This document shows, in pieces, positions 1 through 8,623 of a DNA stretch of 60,553 bases. The position numbers and the translations under genes are program-made. The notes beneath the pieces are model-generated. The model had not been told where the DNA came from, did not search any database, and saw only the letters and a program-made list of their open reading frames with translations. Positions within the stretch are counted from its first letter, which is position 1, and each line of letters opens with the position of its first letter. The stretch is from contig NZ_NINX01000056.1 of assembly GCF_002188635.1 (NCBI RefSeq), positions 1-60,553 on the forward strand, written 5' to 3'. The DNA is from Pigmentiphaga sp. NML030171 (GTDB taxonomy: Bacteria > Pseudomonadota > Gammaproteobacteria > Burkholderiales > Burkholderiaceae_B).

Positions 1-385
1 CCCGCGTGGGCGGCGTCTCGGCGGCGTCCGCCGGCGCGGCGGGGGCCGGTGCGGCGGCCGCCCGCGCCTGCAGGATGTCCTTCTTGCGCAAGGCCAGCAC
101 GCCCCGCTGGTAGTCGGAAATGCTGCGCCGGCCCAGGTGGTTGTCTATCATCCAGAGCCGCACGTCATCCATCGAACGGAACGTCGTGTTCTGCACGGTC
201 CGGAATTCGATGCCGTGCTTCCTGCATATGCCGTAGCGGTTGTGCCCATCGACCAGCACGTTGCCCCACAGCACCAGCGCATCGCGGCACCCTTCGGCCA
301 GCAGGCTGCCCTCCAGCGCGGCGTACTCGTCTTCGCTCAGCGGATCGATGTAAGCCCGCAGTTCTTCGTTGATTTCTATGTCCAT
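1..385 (-). CDS. ParB-like N-terminal domain protein, partial
   Basis: This gene is cut by the left edge, so only the first 128 residues are visible. The ATG at 385-383 opens with MDIEINEELRAYIDPLSEDE. The stretch LVDGHNRYGICRKHGI (about residues 44-59) matches the ParB/sulfiredoxin-like fold, in which the GHNR-type box binds nucleotide. Further on come RSMDDVRLWMIDNHLGRR and an Ala/Pro-rich linker at the cut end. Such proteins occur in plasmid partition, in integrative elements and as chromosomal orphans; no ParA partner lies in the window. A role in DNA binding or CTP-dependent clamp formation is inference. Family call fairly sure, function unsure. Confidence 0.72.
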   Translation of the reverse strand, partial: MDIEINEELRAYIDPLSEDEYAALEGSLLAEGCRDALVLWGNVLVDGHNRYGICRKHGIEFRTVQNTTFRSMDDVRLWMIDNHLGRRSISDYQRGVLALRKKDILQARAAAAPAPAAPADAAETPPTR

Positions 386-451
386 GCAAACCTTCATCGC
401 GGATCGGCCGGAAGTTTAATCGACGCGATTCCCGGACGCGGCCGGAACCCG

Positions 452-1492
452 TCAGGCGCTTTCGCGCGCGACGATGCGGAAGCCGATCTCGACGATGGAT
501 GCCGCCGGCCGCTGTCCGCCGGCGCGGGCCGCGATCATTTCCGCGGCCTTGGCCCCGATCGCGGCCCCGTCCACGTGCACCGAGGTGATGGAAGGCGACA
601 TCGACGCGGCGATATCCATGTCGCCGAAACCGACGACGGCCAGTTGTCCGGGCACGTCCACGCCCTGCACCATGGCCTCGGTAAGGACGCCCGCCGCCAT
701 CAGGTCGGATGTGCAGAAGACGCCGTCGATGTCCTTGCCGCTGCGCCGCAGCGCGCGCAGGCCCTCGCGTCCCTGCGCATGCGTGGTCGGCGCGGGCAGA
801 TAAAGCGCGACGGGCTCGGGCAGGCCCATTGCGAGCGCCGCACGCACGTAGCTCGCGGCGCGCAGGTGCGCCCGCTCGTCATCCCCGCTCAACACCGCCA
901 GACGGGTCTTGCCGGCCTCGAACAGATAACGGCTGACGGCCGCGCCGATCTGCTCGTGCGACACGCTCAACAGCATGTCGATGGGCGTGGCCGTGGTGTC
1001 CCAGGTCTCGACGACGGGGATGCCGGAAGCCTGGAGCAGGCGGCGCCCCTGCGGCGAATGCATGACGCCGGTCAGCACGATGCCGTCGGGGCGACGGCCG
1101 ATGATGGCCCGCAGCAGCGCGTCCTCGCGCGGTACGTCGTAGCCGCTCTGCCCCACCATGAGCTGGTAGCCCCGCGCATCGAGCGACTCCGTCAGGGCCG
1201 TCAGCATGCCCGCGAACAAGGACCCCGCGACCGACGGCACCAGCACGGTCACCAGATGGCTGCGCGACAGCCGCAGCGCGCCCGCCATCAGATTCGGCAC
1301 GTAGCCCAGCGCCGCGATGGCGGCATTGACCTTCTCCAGCGTGGCCGGGGAAACCTGCTGCGGCGTATTGATGGCACGCGATACGGTGATCATCGAGACG
1401 CCGGCCGCCTGGGCCACTTCGCGCACGGTCACCCGCGCCCGCTCGGCCGGCTGGTCGGAAACAGAGGCAGGCTTACGAACGGAGGCAGACAT
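452..1492 (-). CDS. LacI-family transcriptional repressor
   Basis: This is a 346-residue LacI/GalR-type regulator. The helix-turn-helix and hinge lie at residues 21-67 (VTVREVAQAAGVSMITVSRA, then ALGYVPN). The rest is the periplasmic-binding-protein-like effector domain with the usual GRRPDGIVLTG and VVGFGDMDIA elements. It resembles the gluconate-type GntR subgroup. It is divergent from the binding protein and glucarate dehydratase genes, and two palindromic operators sit in the gap, so it probably represses that operon and itself. The effector is likely a sugar acid or its breakdown product, which is inference. Confidence 0.93.
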   Translation of the reverse strand: MSASVRKPASVSDQPAERARVTVREVAQAAGVSMITVSRAINTPQQVSPATLEKVNAAIAALGYVPNLMAGALRLSRSHLVTVLVPSVAGSLFAGMLTALTESLDARGYQLMVGQSGYDVPREDALLRAIIGRRPDGIVLTGVMHSPQGRRLLQASGIPVVETWDTTATPIDMLLSVSHEQIGAAVSRYLFEAGKTRLAVLSGDDERAHLRAASYVRAALAMGLPEPVALYLPAPTTHAQGREGLRALRRSGKDIDGVFCTSDLMAAGVLTEAMVQGVDVPGQLAVVGFGDMDIAASMSPSITSVHVDGAAIGAKAAEMIAARAGGQRPAASIVEIGFRIVARESA

Positions 1493-1629
1493 CGGCGGCG
1501 TGGCGGCGGTACGGGTAGGACATGAGACGAAAGGCTAACCCGGCGCGCCCGCCGATAGCGATCCACGGGACCTGGGTTTCCACCTATGGCGTCTCCACGG
1601 CCCGGGATCATACATTCTGCCCACGCGGA

Positions 1630-1643
1630 TGTTAACGTTAACA
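1630..1643. promoter_or_regulatory. Palindromic LacI-type operator, distal copy
   Basis: TGTTAACGTTAACA is a perfect 14-bp palindrome with the central CG typical of LacI/GalR operators. It lies in the divergent region between the repressor gene and the binding-protein operon. Its centre is 42 bp from that of the second copy. Confidence 0.8.
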
Positions 1644-1671
1644 AGTCATGAACAACGCTGACATCCCGGAT

Positions 1672-1685
1672 TGGTAACGTTAACA
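1672..1685. promoter_or_regulatory. Palindromic LacI-type operator, proximal copy
   Basis: TGGTAACGTTAACA matches the copy at 1630-1643 except for one base, which breaks one symmetric pair. It lies 22 bp before the ATG at 1708, where bound repressor would block transcription of the operon. Confidence 0.78.
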
Positions 1686-1707
1686 TTCACAAGAATACGG
1701 AGACGAC

Positions 1708-2679
1708 ATGAACGCCAAAGCACGCGCATGGATAATCGGGATGGCCCTGGCGGCAGCCTCCGGCGCAGCCCATGCCTGGCCCGACAAGCCGGTGACCATG
1801 GTGGTCCCCTTCCCGCCGGGCGGCGCGACGGACTCGGTGGCGCGTGCCGTCGCCAACAAGCTGCAGGAACGGCTCAAGCAATCCTTCGTGGTCGAGAACA
1901 AGGCCGGCGCCACCGGCACCATAGGGGCCGCGCAGGTCGCCCGCGCGGTGCCGGACGGCTACACGCTCATGGTCACCTCGCTCGCGCCGCTGGTCGTCGC
2001 GGAACACCTGATGAAGGACCTGCCCTATGCTCCGGCCAAGGACTTCACCTACCTTACCGTCGCCGTGCAGGCCCCCAATGTCCTGGTGGTCAGCCCTTCC
2101 CTGGCGCCCAAGGTGGGCAACGTCCAGGATGTCCTCTCGCTGCTCCGGTCCCGGCCGGGGGCGGTCAGCTTCGCCACCTCGGGGGCGGGCTCGTCGGACC
2201 ACCTGACCGCGGAACTGTTCTGGCAGAAAACCGGGACGAAGGGACTGCACGTTCCGTACAAGGGCGGCGCGCCCGCCATCGCCGACCTGCTGGGCAACCA
2301 GGTCGACATGTCGTTCCAGAACGTCAACGCCGTACTGCCCCACATCAAGGCCGGCAAGCTCAAGGCCATCGCCGTCACGGGCAACACCCGCTCGCAGGTG
2401 CTGCCCGACGTGCCCACCTTCGCCGAAGCGGCGGTGCCCGGCCTGGTGGTCTATTCCTGGCAAGCCGTCGTCGCGCCCAAGGGATTGCCGGCCGACCTGC
2501 GCAACCAGATCTCGGCCGCGCTGACCGACGCCATCAAGGATCCCGCCGTCAGCAAGCCTTTCACCGACGTCGGCCTGGAAGTCGTGGCGAACTCGAGCGA
2601 TGAGTTCACACGCTTCCAACGGCAGGAAAGCGCGCGCTGGAAGGAAGTGATCGAGACCGGAAACATCTCCATCCAATAA
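1708..2679 (+). CDS. Bug-family (TctC-type) periplasmic solute-binding protein
   Basis: This 323-residue protein belongs to the Bug family, the extracytoplasmic receptors of tripartite tricarboxylate transporters, greatly expanded in Bordetella. A signal peptide (about residues 1-23, ending GAAHA) is followed by the family opening [19 protein letters not shown]. The later segment [20 protein letters not shown] is also characteristic. GGAGA precedes the ATG. No TctA or TctB membrane gene is nearby, so it is an orphan receptor that must borrow a transporter or act as a sensor. Its position before glucarate dehydratase suggests a sugar-acid ligand, which is inference. Confidence 0.93.
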   Translation: MNAKARAWIIGMALAAASGAAHAWPDKPVTMVVPFPPGGATDSVARAVANKLQERLKQSFVVENKAGATGTIGAAQVARAVPDGYTLMVTSLAPLVVAEHLMKDLPYAPAKDFTYLTVAVQAPNVLVVSPSLAPKVGNVQDVLSLLRSRPGAVSFATSGAGSSDHLTAELFWQKTGTKGLHVPYKGGAPAIADLLGNQVDMSFQNVNAVLPHIKAGKLKAIAVTGNTRSQVLPDVPTFAEAAVPGLVVYSWQAVVAPKGLPADLRNQISAALTDAIKDPAVSKPFTDVGLEVVANSSDEFTRFQRQESARWKEVIETGNISIQ

Positions 2680-2701
2680 CGCGACCGCCCCGGAAACGAT
2701 C

Positions 2702-4051
2702 ATGCCTTCTGCTTTCCCGCCAGCCGGACACACGCCCACCGTCACCCGCATGCGGGTGGTTCCGGTGGCCGGCCGCGACTCCATGCTGCTCAACCTCAGC
2801 GGTGCCCATGCGCCCTACTTCACCCGCAACCTGGTCATCCTGACCGACAGCGCCGGCCATACCGGCGTGGGCGAAGTACCGGGCGGCGAGAACATCCGCG
2901 CGACGCTGGAAGACGCGCGCGACTTCATCGTCGGCAGCTCCATCGGCCGCTATACCGACACGCTCAACCGGATGCGCAATACCTTCGCTGGCCGCGACGA
3001 CGCGGGCCGCGGGCACCAGACGTTCGACCTGCGCGTTGCCATCCACGCCGTCACGGCTGTCGAATCGGCGCTGCTCGATCTGCTGGGCCAGCACCTGGAG
3101 GTGCCGGTGGCCGCGCTGCTGGGCGAAGGCATACAACGCACGTCGGTGCAGATGCTGGGCTACCTGTTCTACGTGGGCGACCGCGCGCAAACCCCGCTGC
3201 CCTACGCCAGCGCTCCGGAGGAAGCGGACGACTGGCTGCGCCTGCGGCACGAAAAGGCGCTGACGCCCGAGGCCATCGTCGGGCTGGCCGAAGCCGCCTA
3301 TCGGCGCTATGGATTCGAGGACTTCAAGCTCAAGGGCGGAGCGCTGCGCGGCGAGGAAGAGATCGAGGCCATCCACGCCCTGCATGAACGCTTTCCCAGG
3401 GCGCGCATCACGCTCGATCCCAATGGCGGCTGGCTGCTGCGCGACGCCATCCGCCTGTGCCGCGACATGCATGGCGTGATGGCCTATGCGGAGGACCCCT
3501 GCGGCGCCGAGGGCACGTACTCCGGCCGCGAGACCATGGCCGAGTTCCGGCGGGCAACCGGACTGCCCACGGCCACCAACATGGTCGCCACCGACTGGCG
3601 TGAAATGGCACACGCCCTGTCGCTGCAATCCGTCGACATTCCCCTTGCCGATCCGCACTTCTGGACCCTGCAGGGCTCGGTGCGCGTCGCCCAGGCCTGC
3701 CAGGCGTTCGGCCTGACCTGGGGCTCGCATTCCAACAATCATTTCGACATCTCGCTGGCGATGTTCACCCACGTGGGAGCGGCCGCGCCGGGCCGGGTCA
3801 CCGCGCTCGACACGCACTGGATATGGCAGGACGGCCAGAATCTGACGCGCAATCCGCTGCAGATCCGCGGCGGCCGCATCGAACTGCCCCAGGCTCCCGG
3901 GCTGGGCATCGAACTCGACATGGACGCGGTCGAGCAGGCGCACCAACTCTACAAACGGCACGGCCTGGGCGCACGCGACGATGCCATGGCCATGCAGTAC
4001 CTGATACCGGGCTGGAGGTTCGACAACAAGAAACCCTGCCTGGTCCGCTGA
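2702..4051 (+). CDS. gudD: Glucarate dehydratase (enolase superfamily)
   Basis: The enzyme dehydrates D-glucarate (and usually L-idarate) to 5-keto-4-deoxyglucarate in the cytoplasm. At 449 residues it has the normal GudD length. The active-site set is complete: the FKLKGG bases K209 and K211; metal ligands D239 (ITLDPNGGW), E264 (YAEDP) and N293 (ATNMVATDW); D317; and the H343-D370 dyad (GSHSNNHFD and TALDTHW). It starts 22 nt after the binding-protein gene with GGAAA before the ATG, so the two are one operon. The next pathway enzymes (5-keto-4-deoxyglucarate aldolase or dehydratase) are not in the window. Confidence 0.94.
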   Translation: MPSAFPPAGHTPTVTRMRVVPVAGRDSMLLNLSGAHAPYFTRNLVILTDSAGHTGVGEVPGGENIRATLEDARDFIVGSSIGRYTDTLNRMRNTFAGRDDAGRGHQTFDLRVAIHAVTAVESALLDLLGQHLEVPVAALLGEGIQRTSVQMLGYLFYVGDRAQTPLPYASAPEEADDWLRLRHEKALTPEAIVGLAEAAYRRYGFEDFKLKGGALRGEEEIEAIHALHERFPRARITLDPNGGWLLRDAIRLCRDMHGVMAYAEDPCGAEGTYSGRETMAEFRRATGLPTATNMVATDWREMAHALSLQSVDIPLADPHFWTLQGSVRVAQACQAFGLTWGSHSNNHFDISLAMFTHVGAAAPGRVTALDTHWIWQDGQNLTRNPLQIRGGRIELPQAPGLGIELDMDAVEQAHQLYKRHGLGARDDAMAMQYLIPGWRFDNKKPCLVR

Positions 4052-4113
4052 AGAAAGCCGCCGGGGCGGCCAATCATTCCGACTTGCACAAGAACACCAA
4101 GGAGACAAGCAAG

Positions 4114-6456
4114 ATGAGCACTGCATCGCGACAGGCAGGAAAACTGCTGCCGGCGTTCATCGCCGCGGCCCTTCTGGCTGGCTGTGGCGGGGGCGACGAC
4201 GGAAGCGCAGGTCCCGTGCCCCCGGGTCCGCCGGGAGCGACGGTTTCGTTCCGAACGGCCGGCCTGGTCCAAGGCCTTCCCCATCTGGAAACCGATTCCG
4301 GCGGCAGGCAGACCGTACACGTCACCATCCTGACGCAGACGGGCCTGAAGACGCTGTCCACCGCCCCCAGCACGCCGGAACGTGCGGCGGCGATCAAGGA
4401 CGGGCTCGTGCCGGGCAATCTCGTGGACTGGCTCGCATCCCCGGCCGGTACCGTCATCGTGCCCGAGGACGGTTCGCCTGCCTTCAACGTGATCCTGTCC
4501 AAGGGCTCGTCGTCGGCTGCCCAGTTCAACCTGCAGAAGTACGGCGCGGCGGTCACCCGCAACGACGGCGCCCCGGGGCCCATGGTGGCCGCCGGATGGG
4601 TCTACGGCAAGACCGGGTCGACCATCACGGTCGGCGACGGCACGACAGTCACCGCGGACCAGGCGGGCCGGGCGTATGCCAAGCCGATCAAGCGCTACGA
4701 GGAAACCTACACCGTCGCTTCCGATGCAAGGGTCTTCAACGTCAACACCGAGGACTACGCCAAAAGCGAGACGTCCACGTTCGGCGCCATCCCCGTCACC
4801 GCCGACTACCACTATGGCACCACCTCGCGCCAGGCCGCATATCTGCTGTTCGACGACAACTACTTGAACGCGGATCGCGCCAAGGTCGTGGCGATCTGGT
4901 ACTTCACCCCGCCCTCCAAATCCGATGGCAAACCCACCTGGGACGTTCCCACGCAAAGCCCCATGCTGGGGGACAAGGGCATCGATCCGGTTTCAGGCCT
5001 GCCCTACGTGGCCATCAACGCGACCTCGGTATCCTCCGCGCCCTACAGCCGCAGCACCGAGCCGTTCGAGATGGTGAAGAACACCATGTACTACGTCGGC
5101 GACAACGAAGTGGCCTCGTACGTGCTGAAGGCCGACATGGGGACCGCGGACACCTCCGACGACAAGGTCATCAAGATCGACGCGGGCTGGCCCAACAGCG
5201 GCTACCAATACTGGAAGAACATGGAGCTGGTGGGGATAGACCCCCGGTCGGTCACCGACCTGTGGCTCACGCATGGCCACGCCGACCACTACGGCACGGC
5301 CGTCGAGCAGCTCAAGATGATGGACAACGCCGGCAAGACCATGGACGTCTGGGCGTCGAAAGAGGACGTGGCGGGCGTCAAGAGCGACCTGCAAGGCAAC
5401 GCGTGGGACATCCCCGGCGCCCTGCCCGAATCGGAAACCGCCCTGCGTGCCCGCACCAACAAGTTCTACGACTACGACCGGTGGTACGACTTCGGCAACG
5501 TGAGGATCATGGTGATCTGGTCGCCCGGCCACACGCCGGGGTCCACCAACATGCTCTTTCGCGTGAAGAATCCGGCAGACGGCAAGTTCTACACCTTCGG
5601 CTATCACGGCGGGTATGGCTTCAACGGCCTGAACTCCCCGACTGCCGCCAACGGTTGGCGCCGCCTGTCCTTCCAGCACGGCTTCAGCTACCTGCAGAGC
5701 ACCGTCGAAGTGGATTTCGTGGCGCCGCAGCATACCAATCAGTATCCCATCGTCGAGGTCTACCAGGCGCTCAAGGCCTACAACCGGGATCCGGCCAACG
5801 CCGGAAAGCAACTCACGATGATGGAGGCGATGACCTCCAGGGTCTACGATGCGCCGGTCCTGGGCGGCGGCAAGATCACGAGCGAATTCGCCAACCAATT
5901 GGAGAAACGTCGCTCGGTGGCCTCGTACCGGGCCAGCGATGAAGCCAACCGCTCGTACAAGAGCATAGAGACCTCGGGCCCCTTCAAGCCTGGCCGGGAA
6001 GCGGGCCTGGCCAACGTCCGGGCGACACTGCTTGACGAAGGGAAAATCATCCAGGGCTTCGTCGGCGCCCAGAACAAGAACCCGTCGATCCCGCTGCTGG
6101 CCAATGGCATCGTGATCCCGACGGACAGCTACGTGAACGACCCTGGCGGCTTCTACGTCCAGGTTGCAGTCGACGTGCAGGACAGCACATACAAGGGCTA
6201 CATCCCCCCAGGATACAAGCAGGCAAGTCCGGGTATGGGCACCGAGATCACCTATGACGGCGGTCCGGTCGAATCGGTGCATGCGGCCACGGGCACCTTC
6301 CACCCGCCCGAGTACCTGCGGACCCAGCGCCTGAACAGCCTGGCCGAGGCACAAGCCGTCCTGGCCAGGGTCGCCAAGGGCCGGACAGTCACGCTGTCGC
6401 TTACGCCGGCGAGCGAGATCGTCGTGCCGGCCAACGTCGCCGATGCCTTCCGCTAA
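4114..6456 (+). CDS. Large lipoprotein with a metallo-beta-lactamase-fold domain
   Basis: The protein has 780 residues. A lipoprotein signal peptide ends in LLAGC (Cys about residue 25), followed by a Gly/Pro-rich linker. The N-terminal half (to about 350) matches nothing I recognise. A metallo-beta-lactamase fold follows, with H387-x-H389-x-D391-H392 (THGHADHYG), H473 in SPGHTPGST, H498 in YHGGYG and H540 in PQHTNQYP. The spacing recalls subclass B3 enzymes and related hydrolases, but the chain is more than twice their usual length. The ATG at 4114 has GGAGA upstream; the frame is also open earlier, inside gudD, but that part is not a leader. Adjacency to gudD makes an extracytoplasmic lactonase or ester hydrolase conceivable, which is speculative. 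Confidence 0.85.
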   Translation: MSTASRQAGKLLPAFIAAALLAGCGGGDDGSAGPVPPGPPGATVSFRTAGLVQGLPHLETDSGGRQTVHVTILTQTGLKTLSTAPSTPERAAAIKDGLVPGNLVDWLASPAGTVIVPEDGSPAFNVILSKGSSSAAQFNLQKYGAAVTRNDGAPGPMVAAGWVYGKTGSTITVGDGTTVTADQAGRAYAKPIKRYEETYTVASDARVFNVNTEDYAKSETSTFGAIPVTADYHYGTTSRQAAYLLFDDNYLNADRAKVVAIWYFTPPSKSDGKPTWDVPTQSPMLGDKGIDPVSGLPYVAINATSVSSAPYSRSTEPFEMVKNTMYYVGDNEVASYVLKADMGTADTSDDKVIKIDAGWPNSGYQYWKNMELVGIDPRSVTDLWLTHGHADHYGTAVEQLKMMDNAGKTMDVWASKEDVAGVKSDLQGNAWDIPGALPESETALRARTNKFYDYDRWYDFGNVRIMVIWSPGHTPGSTNMLFRVKNPADGKFYTFGYHGGYGFNGLNSPTAANGWRRLSFQHGFSYLQSTVEVDFVAPQHTNQYPIVEVYQALKAYNRDPANAGKQLTMMEAMTSRVYDAPVLGGGKITSEFANQLEKRRSVASYRASDEANRSYKSIETSGPFKPGREAGLANVRATLLDEGKIIQGFVGAQNKNPSIPLLANGIVIPTDSYVNDPGGFYVQVAVDVQDSTYKGYIPPGYKQASPGMGTEITYDGGPVESVHAATGTFHPPEYLRTQRLNSLAEAQAVLARVAKGRTVTLSLTPASEIVVPANVADAFR

Positions 6457-7183
6457 GGCCGTCGACGGGACAGGGCCACGGCCGCGAGAAACGGCCGTGC
6501 CCGCGCGCATGGCCGCGTGGCTGGTCCTGGGCGGATGGCTTGCCGTAGCGGCCGGGGGAGACATTTCCGGCGCGCGGACCGGCGACGATGCCGCGGCGGC
6601 ATACGAAATGGCACGCCATTACGGTGGCCTGACCGGCGCGGCGCTTGATCGCCAGAAGTCTTTCGACTACATGAGCAAGGCTGCCGAGCTTGGGCACGGC
6701 CCTGCGCAGGTCGATCTTGCCTTCATGTACTACAACGGCAACGACCGCGTACCCAAGGATCTTTCCCAGGCGTTCCGCCAGTTCCGCAAGGCGGCGGCGG
6801 GCGGATCGGTGATCGCGCAATGCATGCTGGGCGATTTCTATGGGCAGGGACTGGGAGGCGCTCCGCGGGACGACAAGGAAGCATTCAAGTGGCATCGGTT
6901 GGCCGCCTCCGGGAATGACCGCTGCTCCCCCAAGTCCCAGTACGCCCTGTACCAGGCCTATGCGGCGGGCCGGGGAGTCGCCAGGGATACGCGTACAGCG
7001 GTCGCCTGGCTGGAACGCGCGGCCCAGGCGGGCAACCCGGTGGCCCAGGCCAGGCTGGGACGGGCCTACCTCGAAGGTGACCTCGTTCCCATCGACCTTG
7101 AACAGGGCAAGGCATGGCTGAAGAAATCACGCGAAGGCGTCGCCCCTCACGATGATGAAGAGGAAGGCGCTCACGACCATTAG
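6443..7183 (+). CDS. Sel1-repeat (TPR-like) protein
   Basis: This 246-residue protein has at least four Sel1-like repeats, such as SFDYMSKAAELGHGPAQVDL, AFRQFRKAAAGGSVIAQCML and TAVAWLERAAQAGNPVAQAR. These form alpha-solenoid scaffolds for protein contacts. Residues 22-38 (MAAWLVLGGWLAVAAGG) look like a signal peptide, so a start at 6509 is also possible. The 6443 start overlaps the lipoprotein gene by 14 nt, which suggests coupled translation and a shared role at the envelope. The tail is His/Asp/Glu-rich. Confidence 0.82.
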   Translation: MPSAKAVDGTGPRPRETAVPARMAAWLVLGGWLAVAAGGDISGARTGDDAAAAYEMARHYGGLTGAALDRQKSFDYMSKAAELGHGPAQVDLAFMYYNGNDRVPKDLSQAFRQFRKAAAGGSVIAQCMLGDFYGQGLGGAPRDDKEAFKWHRLAASGNDRCSPKSQYALYQAYAAGRGVARDTRTAVAWLERAAQAGNPVAQARLGRAYLEGDLVPIDLEQGKAWLKKSREGVAPHDDEEEGAHDH

Positions 7184-7190
7184 GGCCTGT

Positions 7191-8168
7191 TCACGCCAGA
7201 TTGGCGCCCGCCGGAACGGTCGGCATGCGATTGACCTCCACGGTGACGTGGACCAGTTCCTCGTGGATGGCCAAGGCTTCCCGGAAATAGGAAGGCGTGG
7301 CCGGCGTATCGGTCACGATACCCAGGATGCAGGCATACTTGCCCTTGCCGACCCGCCAGACGTGGAGATCCGTGATCGTCGCCTTGAACGGGCAGGCCGC
7401 GACCACCTCGCGGATCTCGGCCACGACGGGCGCATCCATTTCCGCATCGAGCAGGACTTTTCCCGAGGCCCGCAGCAGGCCGTACGCCCAGACGGCGACC
7501 AGGCCGGCGCCGACGATGCCCATGACCGGATCCAGCCAGGCCGCCCCCCATAGCTTGCCGCCGAACAGCGCGATGATGGCCAGCACCGACGTGGCGGCAT
7601 CGGCCACGACGTGCAGGTAGGCCGAACGCAGGTTCAGGTCGCTGCCGTGCTCGTGGTCGTGGTCATGCCCATGATGATGGTCATGTCCGTGGCCGTGATC
7701 GTGTCCGTGATGCCCGTCCTTCAACAGCCACGCGCAGGCGAGATTGACGAGCAGGCCGACGGCCGCGATGGCGATGGCTTGATCGTAGTGGATCGTCGCG
7801 GGGGACATCAGCCGCTGGACGGATTCGTAGAGCATCAGCGCGGCCACGCCGGCCAGGAACAGCGCGCTCGTATAACCGCCCAGCACTTCGATCTTCCAGG
7901 TCCCGAACGCAAAGCGTCCGTCGTTCGCGTAGCGCCGTGCCGCGCCGTAGGCCAGCACCGCCAGGCCCAGCGCCAGGGCGTGGGAACTCATGTGCCACCC
8001 GTCGGCCAGCAACGCCATCGAATTGAACATGTAGCCGCCCACGATCTCGGCGACCATCATCGCCGCCGTGAGCAGCACCGCCCGGCGGGTGTTGCGTTCG
8101 GCCAGGGGATTGCCTTCGTCGAAGACGTGACTGTGGGTCCAATCCTGGGAAATGAGGGATGTCGACAT
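7191..8168 (-). CDS. dmeF: Cobalt/nickel efflux transporter, CDF family
   Basis: This 325-residue cation diffusion facilitator should export Co2+ and Ni2+ across the inner membrane by proton antiport. The first metal-site element is LLADGWHMSSH (D56, H59, H63) and the matching one is HVVADAATS (H186, D190). The cytoplasmic loop at 152-174 is almost only His, Asp and Gly, as in DmeF. The C-terminal cytoplasmic domain is present. The ATG at 8168 is used because the reading frame further upstream crosses the divergent operator. The RcnR-type gene on the other strand supports cobalt/nickel rather than zinc. Confidence 0.93.
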   Translation of the reverse strand: MSTSLISQDWTHSHVFDEGNPLAERNTRRAVLLTAAMMVAEIVGGYMFNSMALLADGWHMSSHALALGLAVLAYGAARRYANDGRFAFGTWKIEVLGGYTSALFLAGVAALMLYESVQRLMSPATIHYDQAIAIAAVGLLVNLACAWLLKDGHHGHDHGHGHDHHHGHDHDHEHGSDLNLRSAYLHVVADAATSVLAIIALFGGKLWGAAWLDPVMGIVGAGLVAVWAYGLLRASGKVLLDAEMDAPVVAEIREVVAACPFKATITDLHVWRVGKGKYACILGIVTDTPATPSYFREALAIHEELVHVTVEVNRMPTVPAGANLA

Positions 8169-8199
8169 GATGCGGCCCGTTCCGGTGTATCGTGTATAT

Positions 8200-8217
8200 A
8201 CTATACCCCAGTATAGT
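8200..8217. promoter_or_regulatory. RcnR/DmeR-type operator
   Basis: ACTATAC-CCCA-GTATAGT is a perfect 7-bp inverted repeat around a C/G tract, between divergent dmeF and the repressor gene. From memory it closely resembles the described rhizobial DmeR box, and A/T arms around a G/C tract are typical of RcnR/CsoR-family sites. One site could control both genes. Confidence 0.82.
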
Positions 8218-8241
8218 TCCAATGAAAGGCGACGGCCATCC

Positions 8242-8517
8242 ATGGCACACACCCTCCACAACCAGAAGCAGCTCCTGACGCGCGTGCGCCGGATCAAGGG
8301 ACAGGCCGCGGCCCTGGAGACCGCCCTCACCCAGGAAGCCGGCTGCGTGGCGATCCTGCAGCAGATCGCCGCGATACGTGGCGCGGTGAACGGGCTGATG
8401 GCCGAGGTGCTGGAAGGGCACATCCGCGAACACCTGGGCCGTGCCGACGTACCCGCCGACGTCCGCGCGGCCGACCTGGAAGAAGTCGTGGCCGCCGTGC
8501 GGTCCTACATGAAGTGA
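8242..8517 (+). CDS. dmeR: Ni/Co-sensing repressor, RcnR/DmeR family
   Basis: This is a 91-residue all-helical repressor of the CsoR/RcnR/FrmR family. The four positions that bind nickel or cobalt in RcnR are all present at the same numbers: H3, C35, H60 and H64. When metal binds, the tetramer should leave the operator at 8200-8217 and release dmeF. The ATG at 8242 is chosen because it puts His at residue 3; an in-frame start at 8152 would overlap the operator. The symbol is assigned by analogy with rhizobial dmeRF. Confidence 0.9.
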   Translation: MAHTLHNQKQLLTRVRRIKGQAAALETALTQEAGCVAILQQIAAIRGAVNGLMAEVLEGHIREHLGRADVPADVRAADLEEVVAAVRSYMK

Positions 8518-8533
8518 CGCCTGGACACGCGCC

Positions 8534-8623
8534 ATGATCAAGCGGATGAAGCAGTGGGCCCGGCGCATCAAGCAGGACGTCGTCGCGGTCTGGCTGGCGG
8601 CCCGGGATCCTCGCACCCCCTGA
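8534..8623 (+). pseudogene. Severed N-terminus of the DUF1232 gene
   Basis: An open frame of 29 codons starts at an ATG and ends in TGA at 8621-8623. It reads MIKRMKQWARRIKQ...DPRTP, which is how full-length DUF1232 (YkvA-like) proteins begin, and it is in frame with the ATG that directly follows the stop. The family normally reads on from DPRTP into the next segment without a break, so this looks like a nonsense change. A sequencing error cannot be excluded. Confidence 0.6.

Noticed and set aside
7672..7716. Tandem-repeat-like stretch of CATGATG/GTGGTC units
   Set aside because: It is explained by the His/Asp-rich loop of the DmeF transporter.
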